Assembly: GCA_902782965.1 (NCBI GenBank)
Contig: CACZPG010000271.1
Coordinates: forward strand, 1 to 5,152
Reading direction: 5' to 3'
DNA: 5,152 nt
Origin: an uncultured Lachnospiraceae bacterium
GTDB lineage: Bacteria; Bacillota; Clostridia; Lachnospirales; Lachnospiraceae
Shown piece by piece: positions 5,137-5,152 of the stretch. A program made the position numbers and the translations under genes. The stretch's first letter is position 1; each line of letters begins with the position of its first letter. The notes under the pieces were generated by a model. It was not told where the DNA came from and did no database searches. It saw nothing but the letters and a program-made list of their open reading frames with translations.

Positions 5137-5152
5137 GGGAGAATGATACCAA
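5137..5152 (+). other. Start of downstream intergenic region, possible ribosome site of the next gene
   Basis: After the regulator's stop codon the sequence has GGGAG (5137-5141) and an open ATG at 5143. The gap between them is only one base, too short for normal initiation, so the purine run may serve a start just outside the window. A sensor kinase is the expected neighbour from family habit, but nothing coding can be shown here. Confidence 0.2.

Noticed and set aside
1..5152. CRISPR, insertion sequence, tRNA/rRNA, phage or defence system
   Set aside because: No regularly spaced repeats, transposase motifs, terminal inverted repeats or structured RNA signatures were seen; the coding content is ordinary metabolism, a ComEA-like protein and a response regulator.

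Overview
The window carries five complete protein genes, all on the + strand, and reads as an ordinary housekeeping segment of a low-to-moderate GC Firmicute. The best guess is a Clostridia/Lachnospiraceae-type genome (Butyrivibrio/Roseburia-like). That guess rests on strong AAAGGAGG-type ribosome binding sites, AT-rich intergenic DNA, the style of the response regulator, and an arginine operon carrying a short type-2 ArgC. It is an inference from protein style, not a measured match.

Layout. Bases 1-267 are very AT-rich and non-coding. They hold a dense set of TATGCATA-like and TGAAT/ATTCA-like half-sites that looks like an arginine-repressor control region, followed by a weak candidate promoter. 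Next come argC (268-1212), argJ (1278-2627) and argB (2668-3555), spaced 65 and 40 bp apart, and closed by a 13-bp perfect stem-loop terminator with a T run (3573-3618). A second transcription block starts at once: an extended -10 promoter overlapping the terminator arm, then a ComEA-like secreted or lipidated DNA-binding protein (3678-4400). After a 44-bp gap containing a consensus TATAAT comes an OmpR/WalR-type response regulator (4445-5134). Its partner kinase, if adjacent, lies beyond the right edge.

How the genes work together. ArgJ, ArgB and ArgC are steps of the acetylated ornithine pathway. ArgB phosphorylates N-acetylglutamate, ArgC reduces the acyl phosphate to the semialdehyde, and ArgJ moves the acetyl group from N-acetylornithine back to glutamate. 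This is the acetyl-recycling version of the pathway. ArgB carries the N-terminal helix and C-terminal signature of arginine-inhibited hexameric kinases, so both feedback inhibition and transcriptional repression by arginine are plausible. The aminotransferase gene argD, which usually follows argB, is not here.

No previously undescribed system is evident. The points most worth checking are the helically phased operator-like array upstream of argC, the possible lipobox on the ComEA homologue, its 15-bp in-frame linker repeat, and the overlap of terminator and promoter between argB and comEA.
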